Position numbers and translations under genes: made by a program. The notes beneath the pieces were generated by a model that made no database searches, was not told the DNA's origin, and saw only the letters and a program-made list of their open reading frames with translations. A stretch of DNA of 17,357 nt from an uncultured Lachnospiraceae bacterium (GTDB taxonomy: Bacteria; Bacillota; Clostridia; Lachnospirales; Lachnospiraceae): assembly GCA_947625995.1 (NCBI GenBank), contig CANQQN010000013.1, positions 1 to 17,357 on the forward strand, in the 5' to 3' direction. Below, piece by piece: positions 13,181-17,357 of this stretch. The first letter of the stretch is position 1. Each line of letters starts with the position of its first letter.

Positions 13181-13253
13181 GGAATTCCTCCGTTTCAAAA
13201 GCTGTCACGATCTTGGCCACAGAAGCCGGACTTCCCGGCAGCCCCATTGTTGC

Positions 13254-14351
13254 TCACACATTAAATCGGAACAGGATCACGTCGCCGTCCTTCACCACGT
13301 AATCCTTGCCCTCTAGCCCCACAAGACCCTTTTCCTTTGCCTTCGCGTAGCTGCCGCAGTCAAGAAGGTCCTGATAGTTCACCACCTCAGCGCGGATAAA
13401 CCCACGTTCAAAATCCGTGTGGATCTTGCCGGCGGCCTGGGGGGCCTTTGTGCCTTTCTTTATGGTCCATGCTCTGGTCTCATCCTCTCCGCTGGTCAGG
13501 TAGCTGAGCAGTCCGAGAAGAGAATAGCTGGCTTGGATCAGCTTTTCAAGGCCCGACTTTTCAAGGCCAAGCTCCTCCAGAAACATCGCCTTCTCCTCAT
13601 CGTCAAGCTCCGCGATCTCCTGCTCGATCTGGGCGCAGATCACAAACACTTCACTATTTTCAGCGGCTGCGTACTGGCGCACCTGCGCCACATAGGGATT
13701 GTTGGCGCCGTCGTCCGCCAGATCCTCCTCGCCTACATTGGCCGCAAAGATCACCGGCTTTCCGGTAAGCAGCTGGTAAGAGGCAAGCCAAGCCTGTTCA
13801 TCCTCATCCTCCGTCACAAAGCTTTTGACAAGCTTCCCGGCTTCCAGATGGGACTTTACCCGCTGCAAAAGCGCAAGCTCCTTGGCAAGAGTCTTGTCGT
13901 TTTTCGCGCCCTTCGCAGTCTTCGCGATCCGGCGCTCCAGTATTTCCATATCGGAAAAGATCAGTTCCAGATTAATGGTCTCGATATCCCTTGCAGGATT
14001 CACGCTTCCGTCCACATGGACCACATTGGAATCCTCAAAGCAGCGCACCACGTGAACAATGGCGTCCACCTCCCGGATATGGGACAGAAACTGATTGCCC
14101 AGCCCCTCACCCTTGGAGGCTCCCTTCACAAGTCCGGCAATATCCACAAACTCGATGACCGCCGGTGTCACCTTTCTGGAATGATACAGGGCCGCCAGCT
14201 TGTCCAGCCTGTCGTCCGGCACTGTCACGATACCCACATTGGGGTCAATGGTGCAGAACGGATAGTTGGCCGACTCCGCACCCGCCTTTGTCAGTGAATT
14301 AAACAATGTACTCTTTCCTACGTTGGGCAAGCCCACGATTCCTAATTTCAT
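13254..14351 (-). CDS. ychF: Ribosome-binding ATPase YchF (Obg family)
   Basis: 365 aa, the usual length. G1 is GLPNVGKST (7-15), G3 is DIAG (70-73), and the G4 position reads AANVGEED with N205 instead of NKxD, the reason why YchF prefers ATP to GTP. A coiled-coil insertion follows (about 125-190), and the C-terminal TGS domain ends KDGDVILFRFNV, with the conserved RGFIRAEV (316-323). YchF binds ribosomes and is linked to stress and redox responses. AAGGAG lies 9 nt before the ATG. A weak candidate promoter, TTGAAG, 16 bp, TAAAAT, lies at 14425-14452 on the minus strand, overlapping the end of rpe. Confidence 0.98.
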   Translation of the reverse strand: MKLGIVGLPNVGKSTLFNSLTKAGAESANYPFCTIDPNVGIVTVPDDRLDKLAALYHSRKVTPAVIEFVDIAGLVKGASKGEGLGNQFLSHIREVDAIVHVVRCFEDSNVVHVDGSVNPARDIETINLELIFSDMEILERRIAKTAKGAKNDKTLAKELALLQRVKSHLEAGKLVKSFVTEDEDEQAWLASYQLLTGKPVIFAANVGEEDLADDGANNPYVAQVRQYAAAENSEVFVICAQIEQEIAELDDEEKAMFLEELGLEKSGLEKLIQASYSLLGLLSYLTSGEDETRAWTIKKGTKAPQAAGKIHTDFERGFIRAEVVNYQDLLDCGSYAKAKEKGLVGLEGKDYVVKDGDVILFRFNV

Positions 14352-14441
14352 GTATGTCGATCTCCTTATTATTGTGTTTCATACAGAATATCCCTTTATT
14401 TTCATATATTCGGGTTAAATTTTGATTTTATCTCATTTTCT

Positions 14442-15104
14442 TTATCCTTCAAATTGTCGGAAGATCTCCAGATAATCCTGCACATTCTTTGTAATATCCC
14501 CGCTGAAGATAGATGTGCCGGACACGATCACATTGGCCCCTGCCTCCAGCACCACATGCACATTATTTTTACGGATGCCCCCGTCCACCTGAATGTCCTT
14601 CTCCAAACCAAGCTCGTTTAAGCGCTCCCTGAGCTTCTGGATCTTCCGGGTACTGGTCTTGATATACTCCTGTCCCCCAAAACCGGGATTCACCGTCATC
14701 ACAAGGATCATGTCCACCATATCCACGATATAATCCAGCGTATGCAGGGAAGTAACGGGATTCAGCGCCACTCCGGCCTTGCAGCCGCAAGCTTTGATCT
14801 GCTGGATCACACGGTCCACATGCTTGCACGCCTCCACATGTACAGTAATGATGTCCGCGCCGCAGGCGGCAAACCGCTCTATGTAACGTTCCGGATTGCT
14901 AACCATCAGATGCACGTCAAAGATCATCCTCGTCTTCTTTCTGATGGAAGCGATCACCGGCATTCCAAAAGAAATGCTGGGCACAAAATCTCCATCCATC
15001 ACGTCGATGTGGAGATATTTCGCGCCTGCTGCCTCCGCTTCCGCGATGTTTCTGCCAAGATTCCAGAAATCCGCCGCTAAGATCGATGGTGCTAAATGAA
15101 TCAT
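14442..15104 (-). CDS. rpe: Ribulose-phosphate 3-epimerase
   Basis: 220-aa TIM barrel that interconverts ribulose-5-phosphate and xylulose-5-phosphate in the pentose phosphate pathway. Diagnostic segments are LAPSILAADF (4-13), HIDVMDGDFVP (32-42, H32 and D34), DVHLMV (63-68, H65), MTVNPGFGGQ (136-145, phosphate binding) and VDGG (173-176, D174, catalytic). All metal and acid-base residues are present. GGAGG lies 5 nt before the ATG. It follows rsgA by 36 nt, the common rsgA-rpe order in Bacillota, and is probably cotranscribed with the kinase gene. Confidence 0.98.
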   Translation of the reverse strand: MIHLAPSILAADFWNLGRNIAEAEAAGAKYLHIDVMDGDFVPSISFGMPVIASIRKKTRMIFDVHLMVSNPERYIERFAACGADIITVHVEACKHVDRVIQQIKACGCKAGVALNPVTSLHTLDYIVDMVDMILVMTVNPGFGGQEYIKTSTRKIQKLRERLNELGLEKDIQVDGGIRKNNVHVVLEAGANVIVSGTSIFSGDITKNVQDYLEIFRQFEG

Positions 15105-15140
15105 AACTTCCTCCGTTCCGAATGTGAATCCACTGTTTCT

Positions 15141-16019
15141 CTAGTATTTTTTCCGGCCTCTGATCTCTTCCATGATCTGCCGGTAGTTTTCATAGCGCCC
15201 GGCGCTGATCTTTCCTTCTTCCAACGCCTGCTTAACGCCGCAGTCCGGCTCTTTTAAATGCAGACATCCCTGAAACCTGCAGACAGGCTCATACTTCGCG
15301 AACTCCGGGAAAAAAGTCTGCAATTCTACCTCCTCCATGTCGGGCACATTTAGAGAACTGAACCCCGGCGTATCCAGAATGAACGTATCGCTGTCAATGG
15401 GGATCATCTGTGAATGTCTGGTGGTATGCCTGCCCCGTTGGATCTTCTCACTGACAGCCCTCGTCTCCATTTTTGTATCCCCCTGAATCAGATTCACAAG
15501 GGACGATTTCCCTACGCCGGACGGGCCTGCCACCACTGTCGTCTTTTTTTTCAGAAGCGCCAGCATTTCTTCCACGCCCCGATTGTCACGGGCGCTGGTC
15601 AGAATCACCGGATAGCCGCAGGCGTCATAGATATCCGCCATATCATCGATCTCTTCCCGGGACACCATATCGATCTTGTTGAAACAGATTACCGTATGGA
15701 CCTGCTGATATTCCATTGTCAAAAGAAACCGGTCAAGTAAATTAAAATTGGGCTTTGGTCTGGCAGCCGCAAAGATGACCAATGCCTGATCGACATTGGC
15801 CACCGCCGGGCGGATAAGGGCGTTGTCCCGTTGCTGTATCTCGGTGATGTTTCCCGTCCTGTCCTCCCTGCTGATCAGCTCCACGCAAACATTATCTCCT
15901 ACCAGAGGCTTGCGCTTGTCCTTGCGGAATATCCCTTTTGCCTTACATTCCAAAAGCCCTAATTCTTTTGTATAAACATAATAAAATCCTGCGATTCCCT
16001 TTATGATCTTTCCCTGCAT
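15141..16019 (-). CDS. rsgA: Ribosome small-subunit-dependent GTPase A
   Basis: A 292-aa circularly permuted GTPase that assists late 30S maturation. An N-terminal OB fold (about 1-70) precedes G4 NKID (114-117), G1 GPSGVGKSS (165-173), a G2 region RGRHTTRH (195-202) and G3 DTPGF (216-220), the order G4-G1-G3 being characteristic. The C-terminal zinc knuckle uses C247, C252, H254 and C260. The start has GAGG about 7 nt upstream and lies 18 nt after the kinase stop, so the genes form one operon; PrkC-type kinases are known to phosphorylate RsgA (CpgA) in B. subtilis. Confidence 0.98.
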   Translation of the reverse strand: MQGKIIKGIAGFYYVYTKELGLLECKAKGIFRKDKRKPLVGDNVCVELISREDRTGNITEIQQRDNALIRPAVANVDQALVIFAAARPKPNFNLLDRFLLTMEYQQVHTVICFNKIDMVSREEIDDMADIYDACGYPVILTSARDNRGVEEMLALLKKKTTVVAGPSGVGKSSLVNLIQGDTKMETRAVSEKIQRGRHTTRHSQMIPIDSDTFILDTPGFSSLNVPDMEEVELQTFFPEFAKYEPVCRFQGCLHLKEPDCGVKQALEEGKISAGRYENYRQIMEEIRGRKKY

Positions 16020-16037
16020 GAAAATGCCTCAACCCAA

Positions 16038-17357
16038 TCAGAAGGTAACGGACCACTTGGTGTCCACCTCATCCGTGTCAATAAACATGATCACCGTACC
16101 GGAATGATTGCCTTCCGTGCCGTTTACTTCTTTTACAAGCGGAAAATCTTCCTTTTGGTGACGGCCTTCATAAATGATATGCACCTTTTCCTCGCCGTCG
16201 ATCACTTCCACAAGCTTCAGGGTGATATAGCCGCCGTCGAAGTTGTCCGGAAGATCAGAAAGCTGAATGGTCACTTTGCCGTTGCCGCCCTGTACGGTAC
16301 TGGGGGCTTTTGTGGGCGAAGGGGTAGGCGGCGTGGTGGGACGGCTCAGATCCGTGCCCTGATTGAGCACAAGATCGACCGAAGTCCCTTCTTCCACTTC
16401 TTTCCCCGCTTCAATGCTCTGGGACACGACGCAGCCGTCTCCCGCAGAACTGTCATAATACTGATTCTCCGAAAGCTTCCCAAGGACCAGACCGCTTTGT
16501 TCAAGCATTCTGACAGCCGCTTCCTTAGTCTCCCCGAACAGATCCGGTACTTTGATCTGTTCCCGGCTCCTGCCTCTGCTGATGGTCAGAGTCACCTCGT
16601 CACCCTTGCGGGCTTCCGTGCCTGCCGTGGGCATGGTGGAGATCACGCATCCCACATCCACGCTGTCGTTGAATTCATAAGCGCCTTCCTTCACTACAAG
16701 GCCGCTCTGTTCCAGCGCAGCGGTAGCCTCCTCAACAGACATATTGGAAACATCCAGTATATTGAAGAATGTAGGACCGTCGCTGATGGTCACATAGATA
16801 GTCGTATGGATATCCACGATCTCTCCGGGCGCCGCGCTCTGCCCCATGATCAATCCCGCTTCAATCTCATCAGAATAATCATAGCCGCTCTTGCGGATAC
16901 CGAGATTCATGTCGTTGAGTTCTTTGGTAGCCTCCTCCAGCGTCATGCCGCTGAGGCTGATCATGCGCCGCTGGGTCTCCTTGTCAAACTCAACAGTCTC
17001 CGTAGCGGAAGGAGAACCTCCCTCATTCCTTGCCTGCCGGAAGGTCTTCCATAAAGTATAGCCCATGAAGATCGCCAATCCTACGATGATCACCGCCGCG
17101 ATCACGCCGAACACAGACATGATCCTATCTATTTTCGGATTGACATCCTCCTGCTCTTCCTCTCCATCCTCTGTGAAGCTTTCTGTTTCGGCTGTCTGCT
17201 CTTCCTCCGCCAAAGCCTCCTGCCGGGGCTCTTCCTCCTGTTCAGGCTGCGGCTGCGCCTCCGGAGATGTCATCAGGGATCTTTTCAGATCGTCGATGAG
17301 TTCTCCCATATTGTCATAACGGTTGCTTGGATCGCGCTCCGTACATTTTAATACGAT
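16038..17357 (-). CDS. prkC: PASTA-domain Ser/Thr protein kinase, 3' part (PrkC/Stk1 type)
   Basis: The coding frame is open to the right edge, so the window lacks the kinase domain. The first visible residues, VLKCTERDPSNRYDN, are the end of the kinase fold (helix I with its conserved Arg). An acidic, Glu/Gln-rich juxtamembrane stretch follows, then one membrane segment (about 80-103 of the visible part, FGVIAAVIIVGLAIFMGY). Outside the cell are three PASTA repeats (about 131-194, 196-262 and 266-334), which bind peptidoglycan fragments, a Thr/Pro/Ser linker (about 336-356) and a C-terminal beta-rich domain of about 80 residues. The kinase senses cell-wall state and controls growth, spore germination and division in relatives. 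An apparent ATG at 17309 is internal to the kinase end, not the start. Confidence 0.93.
   Translation of the reverse strand: MVLKCTERDPSNRYDNMGELIDDLKRSLMTSPEAQPQPEQEEEPRQEALAEEEQTAETESFTEDGEEEQEDVNPKIDRIMSVFGVIAAVIIVGLAIFMGYTLWKTFRQARNEGGSPSATETVEFDKETQRRMISLSGMTLEEATKELNDMNLGIRKSGYDYSDEIEAGLIMGQSAAPGEIVDIHTTIYVTISDGPTFFNILDVSNMSVEEATAALEQSGLVVKEGAYEFNDSVDVGCVISTMPTAGTEARKGDEVTLTISRGRSREQIKVPDLFGETKEAAVRMLEQSGLVLGKLSENQYYDSSAGDGCVVSQSIEAGKEVEEGTSVDLVLNQGTDLSRPTTPPTPSPTKAPSTVQGGNGKVTIQLSDLPDNFDGGYITLKLVEVIDGEEKVHIIYEGRHQKEDFPLVKEVNGTEGNHSGTVIMFIDTDEVDTKWSVTF

Noticed and set aside
13145..13247. 34-codon minus-strand frame between ychF and lgt that overlaps the lgt start
   Set aside because: No ribosome binding site before its ATG and no recognisable product; it is probably chance.
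12602..14297. Plus-strand open frames of 220 and 292 codons opposite lgt and ychF
   Set aside because: They are shadows of two highly conserved genes; their predicted proteins are low-complexity and His/Arg-rich.

Overview
The window looks like a chromosomal segment of a Bacillota (Firmicutes) bacterium of class Clostridia, most likely Lachnospiraceae. The reasons are strong GGAGG ribosome binding sites before nearly every gene, moderate GC content, an infC-rpmI-rplT operon with a transcriptional attenuator, a PASTA-domain Ser/Thr kinase followed by rsgA and rpe, and an RbsABC-type sugar ABC transporter controlled by a ROK repressor. The family placement is an inference from style and gene order; there is no rRNA or other decisive marker.

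Left half (about 1-9660), accessory carbohydrate metabolism. At the left edge is the 5' part of a class II aldolase gene with its own promoter. Next to it lies a seven-gene operon, all on the minus strand and read from 8286 down to 642: an MBL-fold hydrolase, ABC permease, ABC substrate-binding lipoprotein, ABC ATPase (two nucleotide-binding domains), an unrecognised 138-aa protein, a Gfo/Idh/MocA oxidoreductase and an aldose 1-epimerase. It ends at a good intrinsic terminator (442-485). Divergent from it, on the plus strand, is a ROK-family regulator. The gap between them holds a sigma-A promoter for the operon (TTGACA, 17 bp, TTTACT) overlapped by two tandem dyads with TTTACTAA half sites, a textbook layout for ROK repression. 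The locus therefore appears to import and convert an unidentified sugar or sugar derivative. Three intercistronic hairpins sit between the binding-protein and ATPase genes, probably to give more binding protein than ATPase.

Middle (about 9698-10757). A GNAT acetyltransferase-like gene overlaps the stop of a small acidic ORF by the sequence GTGA. The pair has its own promoter, embedded in dyad symmetries, and its own terminator. This resembles a GNAT toxin-antitoxin module, but the acetyltransferase lacks the usual acetyl-CoA loop signature.

Right half (about 10794-17357), core housekeeping genes, all on the minus strand: prkC (3' part), rsgA, rpe, ychF, lgt, then infC-rpmI-rplT. infC appears to start at a rare AUC codon placed 7 nt after a perfect GGAGGTG. 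Its leader carries an intrinsic terminator and a mutually exclusive antiterminator hairpin, consistent with L20-type autoregulation.

The most novel material is the sugar operon, with its unknown small protein and an MBL enzyme whose metal motif is HxExDH, and the compact GNAT two-gene module. I saw no CRISPR array, tRNA, rRNA, insertion sequence or phage gene.
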